From: Paracoccus sp. SCSIO 75233 | GTDB taxonomy: Bacteria > Pseudomonadota > Alphaproteobacteria > Rhodobacterales > Rhodobacteraceae | DNA length: 64,000 bases | Direction of reading: 5' to 3' | NCBI RefSeq assembly: GCF_027912675.1 | Contig: NZ_CP115757.1 | Span: 2,791,501-2,855,500 of the forward strand | Shown: one piece after another, positions 34,242 to 43,308 of the stretch | Numbering within the stretch: the first letter of the stretch is position 1 | How the letters are laid out: each line of letters opens with the position of its first letter | Notes under the pieces: model-generated | The model's input: only the letters and a program-made list of their open reading frames with translations | Told to the model about the DNA's origin: nothing | The model's database searches: none | Made by a program: the position numbers and the translations under genes

Positions 34242-34300
34242 TTCTTCGTCCCCTTATCGCAGTATCGGGCAGAGAGAGCGGACATATTGTCCCGCCCGTC

Positions 34301-35218
34301 TCAGTTACAGCTTTCCCTGACCCAGTCCCAATAGACCCTGGCCGCCCGCCGTGTCAGTTCGCCGGGTTTGCCATCGCCGATCACATGGCCGTCGATTTTC
34401 GTCACTGGCGTGATCCCGCCCAGGGTGCCGGTCACGAAGGCTTCATCGGCAGAATAGGCCTGCGTCAGGGTGAAATCCTTCATATGCGCCGCGCCGATCT
34501 TTTCGGCCCACAAATCGAAGACATGGCCCCGGGTGATCCCGTTGAAGGAATAAAGACCCGGCGAAGTCCACAACTCCCCCTTACGGATAATGAAAAAATT
34601 GGTCGAGTTACAGCTTGCCACCAGCCCCCGCTGATCCAGCATCAGGGCTTCATCGGCGCCAGCCGCAATGGCCTGAATCAGCGCCTGAATGAGATTGAGC
34701 CGGCTATGGGAGTTCAGACGCAGATCAAACACATCCGGCGTCGAGCAACGGAACGTCGATGTGAACAGCGACAGCCCGTTCTCCGACAGCTCCGTCCTCG
34801 GCTTCTTTATCTCGGCCACGATCACCACGGTCGCGCCGGAGGCCATGAAACGCGGGTCCTGGTTCGGCGTGGTCTTGCGTCCGCGCGTGATCATAAGACG
34901 GATATGCGTGTTGTCCGCAAACCCGTTCTTTTCACAGGTTGCCAGCACCGCCTGCACCACCTCTTCACGGCTCATGCCAATATCCAGCGAGATGGCGCGC
35001 GCGCCCTCGAACAGACGGTCCATATGCTGGTCAACCGACAGAAGCCTGCCATTCACCAGCCGCAACCCCTCCCAGATTCCATCACCCAGAACGAAGCCTG
35101 CATCGAAGACGGAAACCGTCGCCTTGTCGCGATGCACGAAATCGCCGTTCACATAGATCAGGGCGTCGTCATTGCGGGGATCGCCATCATAGGATTGAGC
35201 ACTGGAAGCGGGATTCAT
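34301..35218 (-). CDS. Class IV aminotransferase-like protein (D-amino-acid / branched-chain type fold)
   Basis: This 305-residue, fold-type IV PLP protein resembles D-amino-acid and branched-chain aminotransferases. The opening DAGFVLGDGIWEGLRLVNG, the GADEALMLDQRGLVASCNSTNFF block and the PLP-phosphate loop SFNGITRGHV are all clear. Where the family has its PLP lysine, in the K-x-L-N context, this protein reads NSHSRLNLI with Ser or Arg and no lysine. It may therefore be catalytically altered, or belong to a subfamily using another arrangement. It lies between the ABC ATPase and the cobalamin enzyme, 23 bases from the ATPase. Confidence 0.82.
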   Translation of the reverse strand: MNPASSAQSYDGDPRNDDALIYVNGDFVHRDKATVSVFDAGFVLGDGIWEGLRLVNGRLLSVDQHMDRLFEGARAISLDIGMSREEVVQAVLATCEKNGFADNTHIRLMITRGRKTTPNQDPRFMASGATVVIVAEIKKPRTELSENGLSLFTSTFRCSTPDVFDLRLNSHSRLNLIQALIQAIAAGADEALMLDQRGLVASCNSTNFFIIRKGELWTSPGLYSFNGITRGHVFDLWAEKIGAAHMKDFTLTQAYSADEAFVTGTLGGITPVTKIDGHVIGDGKPGELTRRAARVYWDWVRESCN

Positions 35219-35241
35219 GACGGGCCTTTCTGGCTGAAAAC

Positions 35242-36051
35242 TCAGAGTGAAAATTCGGACGACCGGGCGACGAAGGCACGGGTCAGTTCCTTTTGCGGGC
35301 TCTTGAAGACCTGTTCGGCTGATCCGGTTTCATGCACGACACCGTCATAGAGATAGATGACATGGGTCGCGAAGCGATAGGCGAAGCCGAGCTCATGGGT
35401 CACCAGCAGCATCGTCCGCCCGCTCTCGGCCAGCGTCAGGATGGTGCGCAGCACCTCCCCCACAAGCTCCGGGTCGAGCGAGGATGTCGGCTCATCGAAC
35501 AGCAAGACCTCCGGGTCCAGGGCAAGCGCGCGGGCAATGGCAACCCGCTGCTGCTGACCACCCGACAGACGGCCCGGATACACATCCAGCTTGTCGCCAA
35601 GACCGACCCGCTCCAGCTCTTCGGCGGCACGTTCGCGCGCTGCGCGTCGGGGGCGGTGCAACACCGAAACCAGCCCCTCCATCACGTTTTCAGCAGCGCT
35701 CATATGCGGGAAAAGATTGAACTGCTGGAACACCATGCCGACCCGCTTGCGCACCGAGATCAGCTCACGCTCGCTATAGCTGACCGTTTCCGACCCGTCC
35801 CGGCCGGTGCGGGTCGTTCCGATCCGCTCACCATCAAGGATCACCTCGCCGCCGGTCGGCAGTTCCATGAAGTTCAGACAGCGCAGCAGCGTGCTTTTGC
35901 CCGACCCCGAGCCTCCGATAATGGCAATGCGGTCACCACGTTTCACCTCAAGATCGATGCCTTTCAGCACATCGAGGCTGCCGAATGACTTTCTAAGCCC
36001 GATGCAACGGAGGATCGTTTCGTCGGTCAGGGCAGCGGCGGTCTCGGTCAT
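35242..36051 (-). CDS. Polar amino-acid ABC transporter ATP-binding protein (second system)
   Basis: Energising subunit with Walker [11 protein letters not shown]-loop FQQFNLFPHM, signature LSGGQQQR and Walker B VLLFDEPTSSLDP. The ATG at 36051 has CAGGAG 8 bases upstream and gives 269 residues. An ATG at 36087 is in frame and would start next to the permease stop. It lacks such a site and would add 12 residues. This gene is followed by the class IV aminotransferase-like gene. Confidence 0.93.
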   Translation of the reverse strand: MTETAAALTDETILRCIGLRKSFGSLDVLKGIDLEVKRGDRIAIIGGSGSGKSTLLRCLNFMELPTGGEVILDGERIGTTRTGRDGSETVSYSERELISVRKRVGMVFQQFNLFPHMSAAENVMEGLVSVLHRPRRAARERAAEELERVGLGDKLDVYPGRLSGGQQQRVAIARALALDPEVLLFDEPTSSLDPELVGEVLRTILTLAESGRTMLLVTHELGFAYRFATHVIYLYDGVVHETGSAEQVFKSPQKELTRAFVARSSEFSL

Positions 36052-36089
36052 CTGCGGGGCTCCTGTTATTTCGTCTTGCGCGATCATCG

Positions 36090-36755
36090 TCAGGCTCTCC
36101 TGCGCATCCGGCGCTCAAGCGCGGCTGAGGTCCATGTCAGCGGATAGATCATCACCAGATAGACAAGGCCGACCGTCGTCAGGATTTCCAGCGGACGGTA
36201 ATAGGTCGAGGACAGCATCCGGCCCTGATACATCAACTCCTGAACACTCAGGATCGAGGCCAGCGACGTGACCTTTGCCACCTCGACCGCCCGGTTTGTG
36301 AAAGCTGGCAGCATCCGGCGGAAGACCTGCGGCAGGATCACCCGGCGGAAGGTCGCGGACCGGCTCATGCCGATGGCCTTCGCACCCTCCCATTGCCCCC
36401 GCTCGACCGACTGAATGCCGGAGCGGTAGATTTCCCCGGAAAACGCAGCCGTATTCAGGCTGATGCCAAGAACCGCGGCGAAAAACGGGGTAAGCTGCGC
36501 CCCGATCAGGATCGGAAACGCATAGAAGAACCAGATCAACTGGATCAGGGCGGGAATATTCCGGAAAATCTCGACAAATGCGCGCCCGATAAAGCGGAGC
36601 GGCCATGAGGACGAGATCCGCATAAGTGCTACGAAAAACCCGATCACCAGCCCCACGGCAAGGCAGACCGCCCACAGCTCCAGCGTGACGATGACCCCAC
36701 GCCACAGCACGGGCAGGATATCGACGACAAGAGAGAAATCGAACTGATAACCCAT
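36090..36755 (-). CDS. Polar amino-acid ABC transporter permease (second system) B
   Basis: Inner-membrane subunit, 221 residues. The docking loop EIYRSGIQSVERGQWEGAKAIG is followed by FRRVILPQVFRRMLP. It is 3 bases from the upstream permease. The two permeases have similar loops (both contain QWEGA), as expected of heterodimer partners. Confidence 0.92.
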   Translation of the reverse strand: MGYQFDFSLVVDILPVLWRGVIVTLELWAVCLAVGLVIGFFVALMRISSSWPLRFIGRAFVEIFRNIPALIQLIWFFYAFPILIGAQLTPFFAAVLGISLNTAAFSGEIYRSGIQSVERGQWEGAKAIGMSRSATFRRVILPQVFRRMLPAFTNRAVEVAKVTSLASILSVQELMYQGRMLSSTYYRPLEILTTVGLVYLVMIYPLTWTSAALERRMRRRA

Positions 36756-36758
36756 GCC

Positions 36759-37424
36759 TCAGATCTCCTGCAGCCGGTCTTCGGCCATCCTTGCAAGCGA
36801 CGACAGAAGGTAAAGCAGCGCGAAATAGATCGCCGCCAGCAGCGTGTAAGTTTCGAGCGGACGATAGGTGATGGAGGCGATCTGCATCCCCTGATACAGA
36901 AGCTCCCCATAGGCGAGCGTTGAAGCCAGCGAGGATGTCTTAACAATCTCGAAGGACCGCTCCACGAACGGGGCAACCATTCGCCGCGCCGCCTGCGGAA
37001 GGATGATCCGGCGCAAAGCCTGCCGCCGCGACATGCCAAGCGCCGTCGCGCCCTCCCACTGTCCTTTCACGATGGACTGAATGCCGCCGCGCAACACCTC
37101 CGCATAGAAGGCGCTGGACTGGGTCGCCAGCGCAATGACCGCCGCTTCCAGCGGCCCCAGATTCACATCCGCCACGACCGGCAATGCGTAATAGACCCAG
37201 AAGAAATGCACGATACCGGGGGTGTTTCGGTAGAACTCGATATAGGCGGTCCCGATTATTCTCAGCGGCAGCAGGTGAGACATCCGCATCGCCGCAACGA
37301 TCCCTCCCCCGACGATGCCGAACAATATCGCCAGCACCGAGATCGCGATCGTGCCCCACAACCCCTCGGCCAGCATCGGCCAATAGGCGAGCACCGCGCC
37401 AAAATCCCATTGATATTGCTGCAT
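36759..37424 (-). CDS. Polar amino-acid ABC transporter permease (second system) A
   Basis: Inner-membrane subunit, 221 residues, with docking loop EVLRGGIQSIVKGQWEGATALG and then LRRIILPQAARRM. It follows the binding protein after an 84-base gap that contains a perfect hairpin. Usual length and no damage. Confidence 0.92.
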   Translation of the reverse strand: MQQYQWDFGAVLAYWPMLAEGLWGTIAISVLAILFGIVGGGIVAAMRMSHLLPLRIIGTAYIEFYRNTPGIVHFFWVYYALPVVADVNLGPLEAAVIALATQSSAFYAEVLRGGIQSIVKGQWEGATALGMSRRQALRRIILPQAARRMVAPFVERSFEIVKTSSLASTLAYGELLYQGMQIASITYRPLETYTLLAAIYFALLYLLSSLARMAEDRLQEI

Positions 37425-37440
37425 TCAATCCCCCGCCGCA

Positions 37441-37467
37441 GGAGCGACGCATCGGTCGCGTCGCTCC
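37441..37467 (-). terminator. Hairpin between binding protein and permease genes (second system)
   Basis: GGAGCGACGC (37441-37450) and GCGTCGCTCC (37458-37467) form a perfect 10-bp stem with a 7-base loop. No U-tract follows on the minus strand, so a stabiliser or partial attenuator is more likely than a full terminator. Confidence 0.65.
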
Positions 37468-37508
37468 GCAGGATTATCTGCCATACTCAGAAACGGCGCC
37501 GGCCCCGA

Positions 37509-38339
37509 TCAATCCCAGTCTTCCTTGACCAGCCCGGGCACGGTTTTCGGGTCCAGACCCTTGGTCGCAAGATAGGTCTCGAACATCTCTGTCGTCTGGC
37601 CGCTCTCATACGAATTGGTGATGAACTCATTGACCCAATCCTTGAACGAGGGATCGTCGGCCTTGGGCAGCCCGACCGAGGTCGGAACCGCATGGATCGG
37701 CTTCGGCAACACCACGCTGCCGGTGCCAATGCGCGAAACCTGCACGATCAGGGCCGGATGGAACTGCGACACGGCATCGACGCGGCGCGAGGCGAAGGCC
37801 GCGACCGCCTCATCATTGGATGCGAAACGCTCGATCTTCGCTTCGGGCAGCGTCTCGGTCAGCAGGCGATCCACGCTGGTCCCAAGCGTCACGCCGATGC
37901 CCGTGCCCTCGACGTTCAGATCCTGCCATTCCGCGACTTCCATCCCGTCCTGAATAAGCGCGCCCATGGCATAGTAGAATAACGGGTTATCGGGAAAATC
38001 GATCGCCTTCTTACGCTCCTCCGTCGGATCGAGGACGAACATCAGGTCAATTTGCCCGGCCTGAATCGCCGCAACCGAATTTGCCCAGGTGGTTTCGACG
38101 GGCGTGAATTCGACACCCAGTTCCGCGGCCATCGCCTTGCCCATCTCGACCCCGACGCCGGTCCATTCCTGCGAGATCGGATCCTTGTAAAACCACGGAT
38201 CAGCCGCCGCCATGCCGACGCGCAGCGCACCCCGCTCGGTCACCGTCTCCAGCGCGGTCTGGGCCGCGACCGGCAGCGTCGTCGCAAAGGCTATTGTCGC
38301 AGCCACCACGGCCCGCATCATTGATCGCTTTGAAAACAT
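37509..38339 (-). CDS. Polar amino-acid ABC transporter, substrate-binding protein (second system)
   Basis: Periplasmic receptor, 276 residues, with signal peptide MFSKRSMMRAVVAATIAF ending PVAAQ. Family 3 motifs are GALRVGMAAADPWFYKD and WTGVGVEMGKAMAAELG, plus GVTLGTSVDRLL. GGGAGGAACCGA precedes the ATG at 38339. An upstream in-frame ATG at 38414 would hide the signal peptide and cross the operator. It heads the operon and is divergent from the GntR gene. Ligand unknown. Confidence 0.92.
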   Translation of the reverse strand: MFSKRSMMRAVVAATIAFATTLPVAAQTALETVTERGALRVGMAAADPWFYKDPISQEWTGVGVEMGKAMAAELGVEFTPVETTWANSVAAIQAGQIDLMFVLDPTEERKKAIDFPDNPLFYYAMGALIQDGMEVAEWQDLNVEGTGIGVTLGTSVDRLLTETLPEAKIERFASNDEAVAAFASRRVDAVSQFHPALIVQVSRIGTGSVVLPKPIHAVPTSVGLPKADDPSFKDWVNEFITNSYESGQTTEMFETYLATKGLDPKTVPGLVKEDWD

Positions 38340-38403
38340 TCGGTTCCTCCCATGAACACCTGTTTGCGTTATGGCCGAAAGAAGGCGCATCCAGCCATCG
38401 CTT

Positions 38404-38415
38404 ATTGTTGACAAT
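38404..38415. promoter_or_regulatory. GntR/FCD-type operator candidate
   Basis: ATTGT-TG-ACAAT is a dyad matching the GntR FadR-subfamily pattern (TTGT..ACAA). It lies in the region between the binding-protein gene and the GntR gene, with a second looser arm pair (TGTCGGCAA) just after it. It is the likely site for control of both directions. Confidence 0.55.
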
Positions 38416-38524
38416 CTGCTGTCGGCAAAATTAAATCAAGAAAAAAGTTAACCCTTGTGCGAGTGTTTGCGTGGGCTATCAGCATCACGCAGAAGTCGAA
38501 TAGCAAAGCGGACGAGGAGACGCC

Positions 38525-39232
38525 GTGGCACTGGCAGAATCAAGAACCGGGATCGGGCAACTCCAGCGGACGACCTTCCGCAGACAGATCGTCGACGCGC
38601 TGCGGGCATCGATCATCAGCGGCGAACTCGCCCCCGGTGCGCCGGTTGTCGAAGCAGAGATGGCCCGCATCTTCGGCGTAAGCCGCGGCCCCCTGCGCGA
38701 AGCACTCGGCGAACTCATCAAGGAGGGGCTGCTCGTCACCGTACCCTATACCGGCACCCATGTGGTCGAATTGTCCCTGCAGGAGGTGAACGAAATCTTC
38801 TCGCTCCGCACCGAACTGGAAGTGTTTGCCTTCCGGCAGGTATGGGACCGGCGCGACGCCGCCTATCGGACAGAGCTGACACAGCGTCATGAACGCCTCC
38901 TCGCCTGCATCGAAAAGGGCGATGATGAGGCAAGCATCGCCGAAGAACTCTCCCTCCACAGCCATGTTTATGAAAGCTGCGGCCACTCTCTGCTTCTCAA
39001 TGTCTGGAACGGCATGCGCGGAAAGCTGCAGCTTTACTGGGCCGCACATCATCGCGCGCATCGTCGGCGCGGCCCGCTGGCGACCGGGCATCTGCGATAT
39101 GTGGAACTGGCACAGGGCGATGATCTCGACGCCATGATCGCGGAGATCAGGGACCATATGGTCAGGGGTTTCAGCCGCACCGAAGCCTTCCTGCGCGAAC
39201 GGGAAACCAGAAAACAGGAAGACACCCCATGA
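38525..39232 (+). CDS. GntR-family regulator with FCD effector domain
   Basis: Repressor-type regulator of 235 residues. The winged helix (residues about 15-78) contains RQIVDALRASIISGELAPGAPVVEAEMARIFGVSRGPLREAL. An all-helical FCD domain follows, with an acidic pair EIFSLRTELE and His residues (SLHSHVYESCGH) suited to a metal/carboxylate ligand. The gene is divergent from the ABC operon and overlaps the sulfatase by 4 bases. It probably senses a metabolite of the pathway encoded here. Confidence 0.9.
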   Translation: MALAESRTGIGQLQRTTFRRQIVDALRASIISGELAPGAPVVEAEMARIFGVSRGPLREALGELIKEGLLVTVPYTGTHVVELSLQEVNEIFSLRTELEVFAFRQVWDRRDAAYRTELTQRHERLLACIEKGDDEASIAEELSLHSHVYESCGHSLLLNVWNGMRGKLQLYWAAHHRAHRRRGPLATGHLRYVELAQGDDLDAMIAEIRDHMVRGFSRTEAFLRERETRKQEDTP

Positions 39233-40707
39233 CCGGCACAGATCGTCCCGATGTTCTGCTCATCACCGTCGATCAGTGGTCGGCCCATATGCTCGGCGCG
39301 GCAGGCCATCCGGTGATCCAGACACCCACGCTGGACGAGCTTTGCCGTAATGGCACACGCTTCACGAATGCCCATAGCGAATGTCCGATCTGCGTACCCG
39401 CCCGCCGCTCGCTCATGACAGGCGCGTCGTCGCGTCGCCACGGCGACAGGGTTTACGACGATCAGATGCCGATGCCGCCCGAAACCCTCGCCGCCTCGTT
39501 TTCCGCCGCCGGATACCAGACCCACGCGGTCGGCAAGCTGCATGTGTTTCCGCAGCGGGACCGCATCGGTTTCCACGATGTCCAGCTTGAGGAAGAAGGC
39601 CGCGCCCAATACGGCGTGATGGATGATTACGAAATCTGGCTGGGCGACAAGGGATATCCCGGCCAGCAATTCGATCATGGCATGAGCACGGACGGCTATG
39701 TCCACAGGCCCTGGCACCTGCCCGAAGAACTCCATGTCACGAACTGGTCCACCCAGCAGATGATCCGGCAGATCAAACGCCGCGACCCGCTCAGACCGGC
39801 ATTCTGGTATCTGGCCTACCGCCACCCGCACCCGCCGCTTGTGCCGCTGCAAGCCTATCTCGACATGTATCGCGATATGGAGATTGAGGCTCCGATAACC
39901 GATGATTGGGACGCGACACAGGATCTGCCCTTCGCGGTCGCCTCCAAACGGAAGCGCGGCGAAAAATACTCGGCGCGCCAGATCGCCGAAATCCGTCGGG
40001 CCTTCTATGCGCTCTGCACCCATATCGACCACCAGCTGCGGCTGATTATCGGCACCCTGCGCGAGGAAATGCTGCTGGATAACACCATTATCCTGTTCAC
40101 ATCGGATCACGGCGATATGCTGGGCGATCACGGGCTCTGGGCGAAAAGCCTGTTCTATCGCGGCTCGGCCAATGTGCCGATGATCCTCATGGGGCGCCCG
40201 ACCGACACCGCGATCGGCATCGGCGCCGAGGATGACCGGCTCGTCACGCTGGCCGATGTCATGCCCACGCTCCTGTCGCTGGCCGGTATCGAAGTCCCTG
40301 ACAGCGCCGACGGTCGCCCGATGATCTCCGAAAGCCCGCGCCAGATGATCTATGGTGAGTTCGGCACGGGCAGCGATGCAACGCGCATGGTCCGTGATGC
40401 ACGCTACAAGCTGATCTATTACCCTGTCGGCAACAGATGCCAGCTTTTCGACCTGCAATCCGACCCGGATGAGCGGCACGACCTCGCCGGCACGGCCGAA
40501 TATACGGAAACCCTGGACCGGCTCACCACCACCCTGATTGCCGAGCTTTACGGCAGCGATCTGGACTGGATTCGCGACGGCAAATTGATCGGCCTGCCCG
40601 ACAAGCCTGCCATGCCCCGCCAGAACCGGAACCTGTCAAGCCAACGCGGCCATCACTGGCCACCGCAAAAACACTCCAACATGCGCCAGTTGCTGACAAG
40701 CGCATGA
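39229..40707 (+). CDS. Cytoplasmic sulfatase (formylglycine-dependent alkaline phosphatase-like hydrolase)
   Basis: It hydrolyses a sulfate (or phosphate/phosphonate) ester. The 492-residue protein has the sulfatase signature C55-V-P-A-R59 (SECPICVPARRSLMTG), in which Cys is converted to formylglycine. Metal ligands lie in LLITVDQWS (D15) and FTSDHGDMLGDHGLW. No signal peptide is present, so it acts on an imported substrate, as choline sulfatase does. It is translationally coupled to the GntR gene. The family also includes phosphonate monoester hydrolases, so the leaving group is not certain. Confidence 0.9.
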   Translation: MTGTDRPDVLLITVDQWSAHMLGAAGHPVIQTPTLDELCRNGTRFTNAHSECPICVPARRSLMTGASSRRHGDRVYDDQMPMPPETLAASFSAAGYQTHAVGKLHVFPQRDRIGFHDVQLEEEGRAQYGVMDDYEIWLGDKGYPGQQFDHGMSTDGYVHRPWHLPEELHVTNWSTQQMIRQIKRRDPLRPAFWYLAYRHPHPPLVPLQAYLDMYRDMEIEAPITDDWDATQDLPFAVASKRKRGEKYSARQIAEIRRAFYALCTHIDHQLRLIIGTLREEMLLDNTIILFTSDHGDMLGDHGLWAKSLFYRGSANVPMILMGRPTDTAIGIGAEDDRLVTLADVMPTLLSLAGIEVPDSADGRPMISESPRQMIYGEFGTGSDATRMVRDARYKLIYYPVGNRCQLFDLQSDPDERHDLAGTAEYTETLDRLTTTLIAELYGSDLDWIRDGKLIGLPDKPAMPRQNRNLSSQRGHHWPPQKHSNMRQLLTSA

Positions 40708-40978
40708 CCCGGACGCGTGCGATCTGATCCAACCGACCCACTGGCCGGATAGCGATATGCCCGGCGTATAGCGCGACCTGCACCGGGCCGAATTTCAGGT
40801 TCCGGTGTGGCGCATGGGGCTGAGGGGCTGGCGGCTCCGGGTCGCGCTCTGCAACGACCGCAGCGTTAAAGATTGCGACATCATTCTCCCCGATACTCCC
40901 CCCGGCCCTCGGTTGCCCGACGATCAACGCTCTGGCAGCCACGGACATGATGGCCTGATCAGCAGATGGAGTAGGCAG

Positions 40979-42016
40979 ATGGATAACTACGGGCGTCTTG
41001 AAACCCCGAGCGGCGGCGACCTCGAACGGATCGAGGAAGAGTTTCGCCGCGAAACCTCGGATCGACCAACCCCGGAACCAGTCGCGCAGGTTGCGGCAGA
41101 GAGCACAGCACGGCTGAAATCCGCGCAAGAACAGGGCCTGTTGATGGTCGAGATCCCGCTCGACGAGATCGACGAAGGCGCCATGATCCGGGATCGCATG
41201 ACAATGAGCGAGGAGGCGATCACGGAACTGCGACTGTCCATCGCTGCACACGGTCTGCGGTTGCCCATTGAAGTTTTTGAAATGGAAAACCCCGGTGCGG
41301 CTGGCCAGCGCTACGGTCTGCTGTCCGGCTATCGCCGCCTGCTTGCGGTGCGCGGCCTGCTGGAGCTGACCGAGGCGGAGAAGCACCGGACCATCCGCGC
41401 CATCATCCGACCCCGGGCAGACACCGGCAGCGCATTCATTTCAATGATCGAGGAAAACGAGGTTCGCGAGGAACTCAGCCATTTTGAACGCGGCCGCATC
41501 GCTGTCATCGCCGCCAATCAAGGTGCCTTCGCCAATACCGAAGATGCCGTGGACAAGCTCTATGCGACCGGCTCCAAGGCCAAACGATCAAAGATCCGGT
41601 CTTTTGCGCTGATCTTCGAGGAACTCGGTGACATGCTGCAGTTCCCCGAGCGCCTGTCCGAGAAGCGCGGCCTGCGTCTGGCGGCGGCGCTGCGGCGCGG
41701 TGCGGAAACGGAGCTGCGCAGTCTCTTGTCCCAGCACACGCCAGAGAATGCGGACCAGGAATGGACGATTCTGGAACCTGCCATCAGCGATCTGGAGGCC
41801 GCACCGCGCGACACCAGCAGGGGCGGCAGGCCGCGCTCAACTCCGCCTGTGCGATATGGTTGGACTGACGACCAGACATTGGTGACCTCGGCGGGCATCA
41901 CCATCCGGCGCGCGCGGGACGGACGGGGCCATATCCTGCGTTTTGAGGGCGAGGCGCTGACCGTCGAACTGATGGATAGTCTGATGCTGGAAATACGTTC
42001 GTTGCTGGAGAAATAG
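40979..42016 (+). CDS. Lone ParB-like protein
   Basis: The 345-residue product has a ParB/Spo0J-type N-terminal domain. VEIPLDEIDEG begins the core; the GLRLPIEVFEM strand, the GYRRLLAVRGL motif and a NEVREELSHFERGR segment follow. A helical DNA-binding part, DAVDKLYATGSKAKRSKIRSF, comes next. No parA and no replication gene adjoin it, so it is not an ordinary partition operon. I start at 40979 (MDNYG) after GGAG. In-frame codons upstream to 40805 have no folded domain. It converges on a tyrosine recombinase gene 27 bases away. Lone ParB proteins can be plasmid-derived or act as CTPase-type regulators. Confidence 0.8.
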   Translation: MDNYGRLETPSGGDLERIEEEFRRETSDRPTPEPVAQVAAESTARLKSAQEQGLLMVEIPLDEIDEGAMIRDRMTMSEEAITELRLSIAAHGLRLPIEVFEMENPGAAGQRYGLLSGYRRLLAVRGLLELTEAEKHRTIRAIIRPRADTGSAFISMIEENEVREELSHFERGRIAVIAANQGAFANTEDAVDKLYATGSKAKRSKIRSFALIFEELGDMLQFPERLSEKRGLRLAAALRRGAETELRSLLSQHTPENADQEWTILEPAISDLEAAPRDTSRGGRPRSTPPVRYGWTDDQTLVTSAGITIRRARDGRGHILRFEGEALTVELMDSLMLEIRSLLEK

Positions 42017-42031
42017 GTTTCGCGGCGAAAC
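42017..42031. terminator. Short hairpin between convergent parB-like and recombinase genes
   Basis: GTTTCG-CGG-CGAAAC is a 6-bp stem directly after the ParB-like stop codon. It has no U-tract and is only tentative as a terminator. Confidence 0.3.
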
Positions 42032-42043
42032 TTGGCGGAGGGG

Positions 42044-43096
42044 TCAATCCTCCAACAGATCGGTCGCCGGATTATCCTCGATCTCGACATCAGCATAGTA
42101 GCTCTGCGCCTGCTGGACGGAGCGGTGCAGCGACAACTGCATCGCCGCTGCAATCGGGGCGCCGTCGCGCGCGGCTTGGGTCAGGAAACCCGATCGCAGC
42201 CCGTGGGCCGAGGCGAAATCGGGCGGGTAGCCGGCCAGTTCCAGCCGGTGACGGACAATGCCGCGAATGCCGTCCGGGGTGATCCGGCGGGGCAGGGGCC
42301 GGTCGGCGAGGCTGATCGGCCGGAACAGCGGCCCGTTATCGAGCCGCGCCAGCCCGATCCAGCCCAGGACCGCCCGCGCCGCCCGCCCCTTCAGCGGCAG
42401 GCGCGGCGCGCGCTCCGGACCAGTGGTCTTGGTCGAGAGCAGCCGGATGCGGATCAAGCCTTTCTCGGTGAATTCGCGGGCATCGATATCGTCGACATTC
42501 AGCCCGGCGATCTCTGACCGCCGCCGCCCGCCCGAGGCCCAGCCGAGCATCAGCACCGCGCGGTCGCGCATCCCGCGATGACTGCCATCGCAGGTCGCCA
42601 GCATCGCCTCCAGCACCTGCCGGGTGATGGGATGGGCCGATTTCGGGGTCCTTTCCCGCGCCGCTGCCCGCCTCGCCCGGCCACGGGCCTGCCGGATCAG
42701 CGGCGCCTCGAACGGCGAAGGCAGGTTGCGCATCCGGTGAAACGCCCGCCACGAGGCGATGCGCCGGTCCAGCGTCGCCGGGGCCGGGCAAGCGAGCGTC
42801 CTGCGCAGCCCGGCGGCGATCAGCGCGTCCGCCACGGCACGGGCCTCGCCGTCGCTGTCGGTGAGGTCGACCGAATGATCGAGCACGAAGCGCAGCGCCA
42901 CCTCCTCCGCCTCCGGCCAGGCCAGCGGTGCTGCGAAAGCGGTCCGTTTCCAAGCGCTGATATAGGCCAGATCCCGCTCCCAGGCGCGCAACGTGTTTTC
43001 CGGGGTGCCGCGACGGTAAAGATCGGTGAGCAGTCCGGCATCGCTGCTGAAAAGCGTTGCGGGCAGGGGCAGAGCAGGGGGATTTGGCGTGCGCAT
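42044..43096 (-). CDS. Tyrosine recombinase / phage-type integrase
   Basis: Site-specific recombinase of 350 residues. An N-terminal SAM-like core-binding domain spans about residues 20-130 (TPENTLRAWERDLAYISAW). The catalytic domain follows with Arg at 191-193 (SGGRRRSEIAGL), K223, H298-x-x-R301 (SAHGLRSGF), H324 and the Tyr nucleophile at 333 or 334 (AQSYYADVE). All catalytic residues are present. No flanking phage genes, att repeats or tRNA are seen, so it is not obviously a prophage integrase. Pairing with a ParB-like gene suggests a plasmid or replicon-resolution origin. Confidence 0.9.
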   Translation of the reverse strand: MRTPNPPALPLPATLFSSDAGLLTDLYRRGTPENTLRAWERDLAYISAWKRTAFAAPLAWPEAEEVALRFVLDHSVDLTDSDGEARAVADALIAAGLRRTLACPAPATLDRRIASWRAFHRMRNLPSPFEAPLIRQARGRARRAAARERTPKSAHPITRQVLEAMLATCDGSHRGMRDRAVLMLGWASGGRRRSEIAGLNVDDIDAREFTEKGLIRIRLLSTKTTGPERAPRLPLKGRAARAVLGWIGLARLDNGPLFRPISLADRPLPRRITPDGIRGIVRHRLELAGYPPDFASAHGLRSGFLTQAARDGAPIAAAMQLSLHRSVQQAQSYYADVEIEDNPATDLLED

Positions 43097-43308
43097 GCGG
43101 GGATTATGGCGCGCTATTGCATCATAGCCAAGAGCCGCGATAAGAGTTATTTATCGCGGATACATGGTCAAGATGCAGCATGCATATGTGATCGTCGTTC
43201 GTTTTTACTGTGATGATACAAAGCAATACTGCAGCCATACCACGCAGCAGAAGCTTGGGACCGCAGAGCCTGATCCAGCGGTTCTGTCGCAATCTCTGTG
43301 GCCGAACC
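43097..43308. other. Non-coding gap between recombinase and nir region
   Basis: About 210 bases without a supported gene. The part near 43130-43230 is AT-rich for this genome and should hold the recombinase promoter. I see no att-like direct repeat. Confidence 0.35.

Noticed and set aside
40708..40978. Possible N-terminal extension of the ParB-like protein from 40805 and possible tRNA-like folds
   Set aside because: The extra residues have no conserved fold and the ATG at 40979 has a ribosome-binding site. No cloverleaf with a conserved T-arm could be found.
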